Shown: positions 47,064 through 59,125 of the stretch, one piece after another | Position numbering within the stretch: position 1 is the first letter of the stretch | How the letters are laid out: the number at the start of each line of letters is the position of its first letter | Assembly (NCBI GenBank): GCA_049724395.1 | Contig: JAUGWO010000290.1 | Location: 1 to 64,000 of the forward strand | Reading direction: 5' to 3' | Source: Spongospora subterranea f. sp. subterranea | Taxonomy: Eukaryota; Endomyxa: Phytomyxea; Phytomyxea; Plasmodiophorida | DNA length: 64,000 nt | Notes under the pieces: model-generated | The model's input: only the letters and a program-made list of their open reading frames with translations | What the model was told of the DNA's origin: nothing | Database searches by the model: none | Position numbers and translations under genes: made by a program

Positions 47064-47124
47064 AGACTATCAGTGAAGTTGAAGTCCTGTACTGCTGTAC
47101 AGTAGACGCCAAGTGTGCGCATTT

Positions 47125-48586
47125 ATGCTCATAAATTCGATGTTTCGACGGGCGTGTATGGTCTTTGGCCACAGGCGTATTTCGACACTACCCACGTCCG
47201 GTTCATCTATCGCCTAATCAAATCCTGAATTCTTAGACAGTTATAGGACATCTCGATTTGTTCAAAAGGTTTCCGATGCCTCAAGTGTTGGTTGGCAGGA
47301 TGTGACTTTTGATACAGGTAAAACCTCAACTCCCCGCTATTCGCCTTTTCAGCTTGTGCTGCGATAAGATTTTGAAACGTCCCTCTGACCCTTTTTCCTT
47401 ACAGATCCTTTTTGTGCAATCTCCTCTGATTCCAATGCAATTTCATGTCTAAATGCCACCCATGCACAACTCTGTGCAGTGAGGGATTTGCGTGATCAAC
47501 GCTCGCTCGCTCTGTTTTTTGACATTGATGATCAAAATTCCAGCCACCATGTAACTTTTTGGTTAGTTATAGTTATTTTCTCCGCGTTTATTCATGATTT
47601 AGATCAATGAATCCTTAGCTTTAATCGAGCGATTGCTCGCGGATGGTCTCATTTCTTCTTTTGGATTTCGATCTCAAACAGCTTTCGAACATGCTTCTCT
47701 GCCAGATCTGCTTGTTGCTGTTGGACATGACCTTCGACCGAAGCTCGCTGCAATTCGTGCGCCGTTCAACCTCTTTGAGCAAAGCCTATTTCGGAATGGG
47801 TCAATTGAGACCGCGAAATCGCATGGCCTGCTAGTTGTGGCGGAGAGAGTTTTGATGATGGGATCTCGAACCGGACAGAAGACATTCACACTGGTCAACA
47901 CGCTGTCACCTCACACGGACCTCGACCTTATTCGTGCCCTTAAACAAGCTTTCAATAATGTTATTCATCTTGAGACTCGAGCGCAAAAAGCAGGGATGGT
48001 TCTTCCTTGGGCAAGGCGGATTGCCGGCGCTGCCTCCGGACAGCTCATGAGCAGTTACACATGGAAGGTCGCCCTGCAGCGGAAAATACTTCCAGGACTG
48101 CAGGAATCGTTAGATTTGGTTCGTGCCAAACCAGATCAGCACATTTGGGCCGATCAGTATGAAGAAGCTTTTCAGGTAACAAAATGCATGTCCCCAGTAA
48201 CACAAACAAGTCGATATCGTTCACTGTGAACCGTTGTATCGTTGTGATTAGATATCAGTCTAAGTGTGATTCTGTAGACTCTGATCGAGAGAATGACGTT
48301 AGCTGTGGAGCAAGCTGCTCATAATGAAATGGTCGCGATTGCTAATGAGCTAACCTCTGCTGGGGTGGAGTCATCCCTGCCTATCGAGGAGCGCGTTAGC
48401 CAAATATTGATCTCTGCAGGGGTCGATATCACCTTTTCTCCTGGGGCCCAACTCTCCTCAACGCCGACTGTTTCTCTCGGCGTTGCACGATCTGTTTTGG
48501 ATCATTTTTCTTCCGCCCGCTTGTATTTCGAGGAACCACTTTCCAGTTTGCCCTGCAATATTTCAGATCAGGTTCGCCCTTCGTAA
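47125..48586 (+). CDS. Aldo/keto reductase-like protein with possible mitochondrial presequence
   Basis: Five exons: 47125-47200, 47238-47318, 47405-47550, 47603-48175, 48278-48586; introns of 37, 86, 52 and 102 nt, GT-AG and in phase; 394 residues. The N-terminus MLINSMFRRACMVFGHRRIS is basic and amphipathic like a mitochondrial targeting signal. The middle matches the second half of an AKR barrel: LIERLLADGLISSFGF, then LAAIRAPFNLFEQSLFRNG and IETAKSHGLLVVAERVL, as in the AKR pattern Q-x-x-Y-N-L ... G-I-x-V-V-A. The first half with the catalytic Tyr region is not obvious, so it may be a divergent or non-catalytic member. The 3' end is uncertain; a further exon to 48686 is possible. The first intron is unusually short. 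Confidence 0.55.
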
Positions 48587-48726
48587 TACAGATTCCGTTA
48601 AACTTGATCAATCTTTGCTTCACCGGCCTCCACTTTTTTCGTTCCGTCAATTACGTACCCGTACGCTCGACACGATCGTTGTCTAATCAATACGTTTAGT
48701 AAGTAAATACTGAGCTGATTGTCAGA

Positions 48727-50552
48727 ATGGGTTCTCGTCCACTTCCGCTCCTCCCGGGATATGCAGTGATTACTGATATACCCATGTCCTTCAACAAACG
48801 GCATCAATTCGAGATTCGTGACGGTATCCCTGTCACTGATGTGGTGGAACATCGCGCTTTGGATCGACCGATTGCAACCGCAGATCGCGTTCCACGAGAG
48901 CATCCTCCAATGGTTGAATCTGCCGATATCGCCGATAAATGGTCCAAAAAAATTCCACATCGGGATCGCAAGGAAATTCCATTATCGAAGAAGCCGGCAT
49001 GGATGGTCTACGATAATCACGTTCTCAGGTTCAACGCGTACTTCCGCGAAGCCGTTCATGAATGCGCCGGGGAAGCATCTCGAGTGCGACGCTGCACTCT
49101 GTTTTTCTACCTGGCAGATGATTCTATTCATGTGGAGGAGCTGCGAGATCATAGCAGTGGTATGCAGCAAGGATTGCTCGTGAAACGGCATCAAATCCCC
49201 TTTAGTCCTGAGCGATACGTTTTGGTCGGTGACCTTGCAAAGATTGGCGCCGAGATTTCCATATATGGCAAGACATTAAGAATCACAGATGCAGATCCGT
49301 TTACTCGTCGGTTCTTGTCATCTGCTCTCGGCATCGATTTAGGCGTCGCCGAACCTACGCCTATCGATGAGTTTCATGCTAAACAACCAAAAGTAGTTCG
49401 CGGTTCGACATCGGATAATCGAAAGCAGGCCAGCGACATTACTAAATTTGTCGAAGCGCAGCAAGGAAAACCGATGCCGACGGCGTTGCGTCGGACGCGA
49501 CAGTTCCTCGAACATGATCGACAGGTGCTCCGGTTTTGGGCCGAATGGCGCGACCCGGCCCTTTATGGCGAGAAACGACCGTTTATCGTGCACTTCTTTC
49601 GGGCGGATGGATCGCTGGAAGTATTAGAAGTGCGTCAGGCAAACTCGGGTCGTGATCCTTTTCCAGCCCTATTAAAACGGGTTCGCCTGCCAAGGAACGT
49701 GACTTTCTCCAACCAAGCACAAATTGGATCCGACGGTGTCGGCGACGGGGAGGACTTTTACAATGAAACAGATTTCCGAATTGGAACGACGATCTCTGTT
49801 TTCGGACGCAATCTATTGATCATTGATATGGACACCTATACGCGCGACTTCTATCGAAAACATTTTGGATTGAGCGAATCCGAACTCGTGGGGCTGACAG
49901 CGGATCAAGAGGGAGTCAATCACCTTGAAGGGTTTTCGGCAGTAGATGATGCTGGCGAAGTGACCGGATACGAGTCACATCCGATTGCTTTTGACGCCCT
50001 GCCACTTCGGTTCGAAGCTATTCTTAATAGTCGCCGCCCTGAGGATCATGAGCGTCGATTCGTAGTGACATTTTACAAAGAAGATTCCACAGTGTCCATC
50101 TTTGAGGGCAAGGTAAAAGATTCCACATTGCTGTACCTCTTTCCCAAACTCAATATGGCGAAAATCAACTTCAGGTTCGTAATTCTGGATTCGTTGGCGG
50201 TAAGTTCCTGGACAGAACGCATCTCGCCGATTTGAATACCACCCAATTCTATGTTGGATCCGAAATCCGGCTGAACGGGTTCCCGTTTCGCCTGGTCGGC
50301 GCGGACGCGTTCACACTCGGATTTATGGAAATGCACGCCGACCTGTTCCCGGCATCGGATTTCGGCCGTATCCTTCGCCGTCTGCATGATGGTCTTCCCA
50401 ACAATGGAGTCCAAGGGTTCCTTAATGATTTGCGCCACCACGCTAAACCCGAAATTGGTAAAATACATTTTTTGCTAGCCTATCTGGTTGAACAATGGTC
50501 GCGCCTTTTTCTGCACCTTTTTTTATTTTTTCCGCGATTTCATGGTTCTTAG
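48727..50552 (+). CDS. EFHC1: EFHC/RIB72-like protein with three DM10 domains
   Basis: Exons 48727-50112 and 50175-50552 across a 62-nt GT-AG intron; 587 residues. Three DM10 domains can be read: from about residue 97 (VLRFNAYFREAV ... DADPFTRRFL), about 258 (VLRFWAEW ... DMDTYTRDFYRKHFG) and about 420 (PLRFEAIL ... GFVGGKFLDR ... GADAFTLGFME). The order and spacing are those of EFHC1 and the Chlamydomonas ribbon protein RIB72, microtubule inner proteins of the axonemal A-tubule. The C-terminal EF-hands of the family are not found, so the protein ends early or further exons were missed. It implies a flagellated stage. Confidence 0.9.
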
Positions 50553-51492
50553 CGAAATGAACCTGATTCTATACTGAGTTGAGTATTTATAGGTCTGCAA
50601 GCGTTTCATCAATGCATTTGCAGGGCAGGATTGGATCTGTCCCTTCATGAATGTCTGACATTATCGCGAAAGTTCAGACCACAATCATCGGATGGGACAT
50701 TCACGTAAGATTTAGGCAACATTATTTCACAAGACCGGATCGTTTTTTGACCATGTTGGTTCTTGTAGATTGGGCAACATTGAAGGGCTATTCCAAAGCC
50801 AACGCTGATGGATTTCGATCATTCACGGAATGACAAGAGGTCAAATAAAGCAATCAGCAAACAAGTTGACTTTTTTGATTTTATCAGAACTGGGAGTAGC
50901 TGTTGTAAAAGACATTCCGAAAAAAAAATTCGTTTTTTCAGATTAGTTGTGAGGTAAAGAGTTCAGAAAGGCTCATGATTTAACGACCAATTGCGCAACC
51001 GTGTGCGTGTTCTCTTCCATATTACAGTACAATGGTCACTATGGTTGTTAACTTTCGACATTTCGTTTGTCTGGCAAATTCAACGAAAACAATAATATCT
51101 TCACACATCAACAAAGTCCCTCAACGATTCTGTTGTGGCTGTCGCTAAATTTTTAATTCGATTCAACAACCGGATATACCAATGTATTTATTGTCGCAAC
51201 TCATGTTATCTTCGAAAACACAGCTCAAACGTGAATGGCACATCAAGCAAGTAGGATTGGTCTGGCAGGGGTGGCCAAGCCGCCGGGCCCGGTGCTGGGC
51301 GAGTTGGCCAGGCAGGTGGAGTCATTGAGGGGGAATGAGTGAGTGGATGGTGGGGGGATAAGAGATGGGCCAAGAGCCAGACGGGACCCGTTTCAGTTTC
51401 ACCCCAAGATCATGGCGCTATGTACATCTACACCATCCATCGGTTGATTGACCCCGTCTATATGGCGCTACCCTGCATTCGTTAAGTAATCG
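50553..51492. other. Intergenic; short ORF of doubtful value
   Basis: ORF 50651-50833 (60 residues, MSDIIAKVQTTIIGWDIHV) could be an exon of the preceding gene or chance. Otherwise no gene; 51,240-51,490 holds the G-rich promoter region of the RING gene. Confidence 0.35.
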
Positions 51493-52104
51493 ATGGCGAC
51501 CGAGTACTGGCACTCGACCGGCTACGAGGGCGACTTCGGTGGCGGCGATCAAGACAATTTCACACGCCTGTTAAACATGATGGACGAGGATATTCAGTGT
51601 CTCAGTAAAAGGGGTAACCTGGGGGATAAACAACAACGAAGACAATCAATGGGATTCAGTCAAGATCTTCACCATCAATTGCAGATCGCGCTGGCCAGAT
51701 GCGCTGAACAGAAACAGGAAGCGGAAAAGATGCGCATTAAAATGAAGGAAATGGCCAAAACCATGTCCACCATGGAAAAACGCGCCGCGTCATTGGAAGA
51801 AAAAAACACTCGTCTTCGGCGGGATTTGAACTTGTTCAACGGATATGAGGAGGATCAGGCACCGCTGAGTGAGCTGCGTTTGGCTCGATCCCGGTTAAAC
51901 CAGACCTTGCGTAGGATTAATGATGCTATTAGCGCCAAGGTTGAATCCCTTGACACATGTGTTATCTGTCAAGCGAGTGGCTCCAACACCTCCTTAAGGT
52001 CATGTCGTCAGCAGCATCTCACTGTTTGTATCCGTTGTGTCATGAACAAATGCCCAATCTGCCAAGACCCCATTATCAAGAAGCTACTCCCTTCTAGGCG
52101 ATAA
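51493..52104 (+). CDS. Coiled-coil RING-finger protein
   Basis: 203 residues, one exon. Residues about 55-140 are a charged coiled coil (AEKMRIKMKEMAKTM; EKRAASLEEKNTRLRRD). The C-terminus is a RING finger: CVICQ at about 154, then Cys, His, C-x2-C (TVCIRC) and KCPIC. This arrangement is typical of E3 ubiquitin ligases that dimerise through the coiled coil. Substrate unknown. The next 800 bases (52,105-52,931) contain no supported gene. Confidence 0.8.
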   Translation: MATEYWHSTGYEGDFGGGDQDNFTRLLNMMDEDIQCLSKRGNLGDKQQRRQSMGFSQDLHHQLQIALARCAEQKQEAEKMRIKMKEMAKTMSTMEKRAASLEEKNTRLRRDLNLFNGYEEDQAPLSELRLARSRLNQTLRRINDAISAKVESLDTCVICQASGSNTSLRSCRQQHLTVCIRCVMNKCPICQDPIIKKLLPSRR

Positions 52105-52931
52105 CTTTTATACAAATTGAACCTACTGGTACACGTTTTTTGATCATTGTTTCTATTGACAACAGCCATATTCAGGTGTTAGGCGGGAACGAGGACATAT
52201 ATAATTTATATATATAATGAGGACTGGAATATTAAGAGGGGTTTGATGTGATTGAAGAATGAAGTTCGTGACGACATAGGGCATAAACAAATTGAGGATG
52301 ACTTGCGACGTCATGAGTAGAGAGAGAGACTAGATTATCCGAGATCGTAGCACTTCTAGACCGGTGCATATCGGAAGAGATGACTTGGAGTTCCTTCTGA
52401 GTTCCAACTGGGTGTACCTGAATTCACGTAGAGAAACGGGGACATATTGTGACCAACATCTTGATGGATCGCGTTCTTGGCGCTTGGCAGGCTTTGTATG
52501 TGGACCAACCGCGTCGGAATGTGATCGCTTGCGAACCGACGTAGCACCATCCATGGTCATTTGAAAAATGAAATATGTCGTACCGCGAGCAATCGACCAG
52601 ATTCGAAAATGAGTGGCGGATAATGACTGGAAATTGGCGTCACCAATGACGTGGAAGGCGCCACGTCGACCCAAGAGCATTCCAGTGGGGATGGCATAAC
52701 ACCCCCCAGTGCAGCGATAGGACCCGGCCCACTGTACCCCAAGTCAGTTCCCCCGTCAGTGAAGGACCATCCTTTTGTCACGTCTGTGACGGGTCTCCAT
52801 TCGACATGGGATCCAACACTGTGTCGTCAGACTAGATTTCTATTTCTGGTCATGTCTGACTGGGCCACAGTGGCACGGTCGTCCCTGTTTCTGTAGTGCC
52901 TTGTCTGGCCCTCAAACTATTTGTGTATTAG

Positions 52932-55900
52932 TTAGGTCTCGGCGGTTCGCAGCAGAAACGTGTTGACGTTGATGATGAAGCCGATTATGATCGTTGTGGA
53001 GTTGAGGCCGATGCCATGGTCCTTTGTGTGCAGGCTGATCGAATAGACGGCGTCGTGATCTGGGCAGTCTAGGGCCCCAGTCCAGATCAGATCAGACATG
53101 ATGGCTTCGGGGGAATAACATCTACACCGGCCAAAACAATATCAAATAGTGCTTTGCTGACAGTCATGAATTACCTGAATACTATCGGGCGAAAATGGCT
53201 AATAGAGTTTGGGAACGGCTGATTACGAAATATCTTGATTTGATCAATTGATCGTGTGGGTAATTTGCAGGAGGGGTCAGCTAGCATTTTCGTGAATGCT
53301 TTACATGACGGCGAGAAGAACGACGTTGATATTCCCAGTTTTGATTGGCGATATGTTTGAATACCAGCAACCTAAATTCCATCGAAACTCATTCAATGGC
53401 TCTTCCCAACAATTTTTTATAACCTTTATTTACCAAGGTGAATAGAAAGTGTTGACAGAATCTCAAGTCACAATATCAACTGATTTCTGAGTAATTGGTC
53501 TCGATTATCGAAACAAATCGTGAATTTGTTGGAAATATTGTTAAAACAGAGGGTTTAACAGATCAAGAATGGTGATCAATGAGAAGAAGAAAGTTACCAG
53601 AAGGGATACGAGACTATTATCACTAAGCGATCTGGGTTTAATCATCGTCTGACAGTCGGGGGAATCAGTGGTTGTTGTTGAAGGTCTTGATGGCCAAAAG
53701 GGGATTCTACTGATCGATTACCTGATCCCAATAGTATTTTGGCGGCGGTGGTGTATCAGATGATATCAGAACCGGTTGCCATGATTCCTGAGTGAGATCC
53801 CATCCCCGATCGCCACCGTCATCCCCAGCCACATTCACCCAGATCTGTTGGTTATTCCAGACCGATCCCGGTATATGATCACAGCTGGGTCCTGATTCAC
53901 CAGTGATCACATCCCTGAACAGTTGCCAACTCAGGTACTATCGCCATGTCTGGGGCCAGGTTGCAACAGACCAATGCCTTGCCGACGAGTTCCCATCAAT
54001 ATCGACGACCCAAGCGATCGGCTGGCCATCGATTGTGGTCCCGGTCACTGTGAATGCGTTGAGGCGATTGGCGATCAAGAGACCGCATAGGAACAGGCTT
54101 CGTTCTAATTGTGACCCATATCCCCTCGCCAATATCACTTGTGGCGAACAGATCGACTCCGATCCCTTCATCATCAAACGGATTAACGTCCCCACAGTGA
54201 TTCAATCAGAAATCGAAACCAGAAAACAATCGATCACAACTCAGTTTCATTCAAATGGCGATGAACAAGATTGACAAATTAGGAATGGGGAAATTGCACT
54301 ATTCAGGTCATTATTAATCAACAAACTCGTTTTGAAACTGAAAACGCTTTTTCAAATACTTTGATATAAATTGTGTGGCAATTTCAAGCTCGAAATGGCA
54401 AATACAGAGCAATAACTGTTCGATCATACGATTGTAGCGCCATCTTGTTGATCGCTCTCCATTGACAGCGGTAAATGCTCTCGTAACTGGCTCAGGGATC
54501 TGGCCAGAACCTCGGGGTCGGCGGTGAGATTGGTGAGGTCGCATCGGGGAACGAACTGGGTCACCACACCGAATACGTCGTTGTCGTCGAGGCCGATCAT
54601 GCAGTAGTTCCTTCTGGGGAACTTGACCAGCAATCGATTATGGGTCTGGATCAGACGCGATAGAATCGGTGACGATGATGATGATGACGGACGGGGCGCG
54701 GTCGAAAACATCTGACCGGGAATCGACAACGATCCTAATTGTTTGCAAAATCAGGAGCACAATCTCAAACTCGGTGATCTCCGTTGTCGGGGCAAACAAC
54801 AATCCATGTTGATGTAAATCGAACAAAGGGGTTATCATTGAACGACGTCCATATCAACGGTAGAACAGGTATTCGTGAGGGATCAGGGGTGAAAAATCAA
54901 CATTTTCATTGAGTAAACCAGAGTCGATCAAGTGTTTGGGAAACAGGTGATGGGGTTCGACAATACCATGACCATCATGATGACGGCCAGATGGCGCTGT
55001 CTCGATCCCGGACGACAACTCCTTCCGTAATTTCGGCGAGTTCTCAGCGAACGCGGTCTCGTCGAACGATCTGAAGAGGCAGGCGAGAGGTGGTCCTGTG
55101 ATCATCAGGTTTAGGTCCATATTATCCCCTTCCCCCATTATCATCATCGTGATCGGATCGCCCCATTACCGTCAAGTTCAATGCTCACACGAATGGTAAT
55201 CTTTGGGGACTGATTCTGTCCATCTAGCTCAACCTGACCATATCCAGAATCAATCCAACTATCGGGCACTGGATTTCACCACAGAATTCAACTGTGAAAC
55301 CAACACGGCTAGAAGTACTTGAGTCCAAAACAACAATTTGTTCATCGATGGGAAAGTTGAAAACCCCCAACTTAAAGGTAATTCAACGATGAAGAAACAG
55401 ATTCAATCAATAACGATAAAAAATCAACAGGTAAAATCCCGATTGGAGTTATCATTTTGTTGCTCTGTGAAAGCGAATGCCGTTTCCCGGCCATTGAATG
55501 GTGTCGGGATTGACGACGAGAGTGTGTCGCTGATCTGATCTTGATATAGATTTGGCCAATTACCATATACTGTATCTGTCCAATAGACTGTCTCAATATG
55601 GTATCGATCGGCAATCGACCTGTTGCCAGCCATTCCCCTCGTGTTCCCGATTGGCCCGATCGTTGCGCGTCCATCAGGTGGAATATCAGCCATTTGTGTC
55701 TGGACACCTATCCAATTCTGGTCACAACTCCTTCAACTCTTTCTTGTTCTGAAACCAATTTCCAACAAACTTCAACATCAAACTTTTTCATTCACAGAAT
55801 CTTCAAAAGCGATAACTCGTTGTCTGATTTTTTACCAAAGAACAGTATCAAAGCTTGGTGGATGGGGACGACAAACAGAATTCTGAACAGTGGAAACCAT

Positions 55901-57669
55901 TTGATGAATATAATCGTGAATTGGTTATTGTTCGGGGGTCGACAACATTGTGGTCGTTTGTTCATCACCTCTTTCTGAATATCGTCGATAGAAGTGACGC
56001 GAAATCGGATCGGCAACGACACCTGAACCCGTCGAGCAGGTTCGGCCTCGCCCCAATAGATCTGTCAATATCATCATCAATAAACGGGAGCCAATCTCAA
56101 TCACCCCTTTGTTCATATCTGATACAGATTATCGTGAAGATCTCCTCGACGACGTTTTGTCATCAAACTGAATAGAGGAAATTTGAACTCGTAAAGACAC
56201 GTTTGGAAAGACCAAGAACGGTGTTGGTGATTGTGAAAGTGGATATGGCGTTGATCGGGTTCGGTATTAGTGATAGAAATGTGGTGCGATGGGTTTGGTG
56301 GACGTGATTTATACCGGTAATGATATTGACCCTTGTTGATAACAGATCGTGACGAACGGGTCGACGACGTCGAAGGCGATCCCCCGTCCAGGGCGGTATT
56401 TCACCGTCTGGAACTGGGTCAGGGACGATATCGACAATATCGTCGCCTTGATCGTTAACGATGGCGGTAAACCTAATAACAACACCGCGATCAGATTCAG
56501 GTCGAATGCCCTGGACAAACCCTGTCCCAGAGCGAACCATTGACGATGATCAGCGGAAATATGGGAAACGACAAAGGGTGTTTTGGTGTCGGTGAGATAA
56601 GATGGACCTAGATATTTATGATCATATTGTGCAGTTTCCCACGATAGATCATCATTAGCTATACGGCGCATGAACGCATCGGACCCCAGTAATATATCGC
56701 TCCCGAACGCGTCTTCGACCACCTGCAGATACACACGAAATCACATCCTGAGACCCAATTGGGCACAATAACTCCCCACACAGCTGTTCAACTATAATCA
56801 CCAACAACGACACACAATATCTCAAATCCGCAATTGATAAACGAACAGTGAAATGTTGACGATCGACAGGACCGATTAGAACATGTCAATAAAGGAGGAT
56901 GAGATCGGGTGTTTCTCGATTGTTGGAAAAGGAATGGTGGACGGAATCATACCTCACTCGCCTCGAGAACCGATAGCGATTGTGATCCACTTAGCAATAT
57001 ATTCACCAATTCCGCTCGTGTTAGACCATTACCGTCCATTATCCCATACGCCATCGTCTTTTGTTTTTTCTGCACAGCGATATATCTTCATTTCGAACTC
57101 GACCGCAAAACCCAAAATCCGTTCAACGACATGTAAACAACGCGACAACCGATTCCATCCTGAAAACAACGTCCCCCGTTTCGCCGTTTTTCACCCATTG
57201 TAAACCATTCCCACGAACGGTCAAGCAATTACTCAATTAAAGTTCACCGTTCAAGGCGGTTCTTGTCGATCTCGTTAATTCAAACAATCGCTGGGAAAAC
57301 CTGAAAACTCCAACTGGTATTTTTCCACAGATGTAGAATAGATATCGAATTCGAATAAATCTCTAATGACCAAGTTCAACGTTGGATGTTTTGACCTTGA
57401 TGAAATAATTAAGGGCTGTGGCCTGCTCGGTTCGGAGCCGTCGGGCTTGGATCTGATAGGCCGATAACAGACAGAGGAAGTCGTCGAACCCGATAGTTTC
57501 CCCAGATAAACTGTAATTTCGCAACAGCTGTCGAACAGTATTGATGGGGTTTTCGGGACCCAAATGCATCTGATGAAAACAAATATCCAATCAATTGCTG
57601 TTCGTACAAATGGAAAACGGGGCCATCGACCAATTTGTTGTGAAATAATCGAAAGGATATGATGCTCAT
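52932..57669 (-). CDS. CC2D2A: CC2D2A-like ciliary transition-zone protein (many exons)
   Basis: Several exons on the minus strand match CC2D2A in order. C2-domain end near 55,550-55,700 (EWLATGRLPIDTIL against human HWLGCVKMPFSTIY); 55,160-55,260 (ITIRVSIEL against ITLFITIEP); 54,424-54,729 (VKFPRRNYCMIGLDDNDVFG against [20 protein letters not shown]); transglutaminase-like domain 53,938-54,195 (LERSLFLCGLLIANRL, AFTVTGTTIDGQPIAW); 53,707-53,910 (NQQIWVNV, WDLTQESWQPVL against NIWFNIQ, FDVTRPKLWKSF); last exon 52,932-53,122 (CYSPEAIMSDLIWTGAL against PYSEVKPLIDAVYSTGV). The protein belongs to the MKS module at the base of cilia. The 5' exons (56.2-57.67 kb) are assigned by position only and exon borders are incomplete. 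Confidence 0.7.
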
Positions 57670-58264
57670 TGTAAGATTGATTTAACGCGGTGGGAAGGAA
57701 TAGAATCTATAAAAGTAAAGAGAGGATCGAAATGGCGATCGTGGATTGTGAGCGATTAAAGATTATATTGACAATATTACAAGGGCTTGAGATAGATCGA
57801 GATCATTAAGGCCAGATTCATTTGATCTATAACTGTCGTATAGGCGGCGATACTGACAGATCTGTCGTCGGGTGAATGACGCCATGATCACGGCAATGGT
57901 CAGTGGCACAATCCGTTATCGGATGGGATCAATTGGGCTCGGGTACACCCAGATCGGATGACGATATCGACAGGAAAGGGGGGCCATCATCATCGTTATC
58001 ATTGATTGACGGTCGAGAAAGGAGGGTGTGATTGGGCACTATCGCCATGAACAAGGGGGAAATCAATCAACACAAACAGGGGAACGATAATTGTGAGGGG
58101 GCGATTGTATTGGGGACGACGATCAGATCGGGTCTGAGGACATCTGATGGGTGATCGGGATCATAATCGAACAGATCGTGCTGTAGAGGTGGACCCATGC
58201 TGCACCAAGAGAAGGGGCCCAACAAACACACCATCAATATATCGACAACCGAATAGGATATCGC
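57670..58264. other. Intergenic, no gene seen
   Basis: About 600 bases between the globin 3' end and the proposed 5' end of the CC2D2A-like gene, both on the minus strand. G- and A-rich; no ORF of interest. Confidence 0.45.
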
Positions 58265-59125
58265 TCAATTACCACTGCCGATTTCAGGGCTGAATTCACC
58301 ACCTAAACCCGCTTTCAACATGTCCAACAACGCTTTACCCACCGCTTCATAATGTTCCTGTCAGAATCAACACATATTTCATCATCTCAACACGTTCCAC
58401 CATCGATTTTACTCATTTGTGTTGGGTTTTTCCCAAAATTCCAATTTGAATTTCATAAAAAGAGTCGATCAATGAGATCAGACAAATCCATTGAGTTGTT
58501 GAGATGTTGAGTGTTGGGCGAGTACCGGTCTGGTGCCGTATTTCTGATGGCGTTTAGCGAGTTTAGTGAGGGTGTCGACCAGGGTGGGAATATCCTTATC
58601 CAGCAGATCGACGGCCGCGTTCAGCATGGCCGTTAACGAGCGACCCTGCTTGGTTAGGCTCCCCTTGAACAGGGCACGAACACCAGGGGCCAACGAGAAC
58701 AGATTCGAATAGAACCTGAACACACATTTTCGACACCGCTCAATATACAACAACATTTTCAAACGCGACGGGTTCTTTGCCGAGTTTTTTCTTCATTCTA
58801 ATTGATCGCACAGAACATGAAACCACACAATCGTCATCAACAACAAACTGATGTGAATATGGGTTTAATCCGCCCTAAGACCAACATATCGTGAAATCCT
58901 GTTTTGATGAAGAAATGGGTGTCGGAGAGAGATCCATTACAGATCAGATATGAGGTCCATGGACTCCTGTTCGGTTGGGGGATCACTGAGACCCGATCGG
59001 ATTCCTTTCCCCTTTCCCTTCTTCATGGTCGACCAGCTCTCCTGGACCAGACGGATACGATCTGGGGTCAGCTCGGGCTTCATCGTGCAATATGATGGCA
59101 TGAATTCCTGCCAATCTGTCGCCAT
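58265..59125 (-). CDS. Globin
   Basis: Exons at about 58,937-59,125, a middle one ending at 58,526, and 58,265-58,357. Helix A reads PELTPDRIRLVQESW; then KKKLGKEPVAFEN (or read-through), FYSNLFSLAPGVRALF (helices B-C/CD), TAMLNAAVDLLDKD, LAKRHQKYGTRP with the proximal haem-ligand His, then after the intron EHYEAVGKALLDMLK and GEFSPEI. This is a single-domain globin close to the neuroglobin/plant haemoglobin type. The border between exons 1 and 2 is unclear: in the longest reading exon 1 adds about 25 polar residues between helices A and B. Role may be oxygen or NO handling. Confidence 0.85.

Noticed and set aside
51240-51490. CpG/GGGG-rich stretch as a structured RNA
   Set aside because: No consistent stem could be drawn; it is better explained as the promoter region of the RING gene.
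53165-53250. Short plus-strand ORF (YYRAKMANRVWERLITKYLDL)
   Set aside because: Only about 28 residues, on the strand opposite the surrounding gene, no start or partner exon.
53707-54195. CEP76 instead of CC2D2A
   Set aside because: The transglutaminase-like part fits both families, but the C2-end, the VKFPRRNYC exon and the last exon match CC2D2A in order and spacing.
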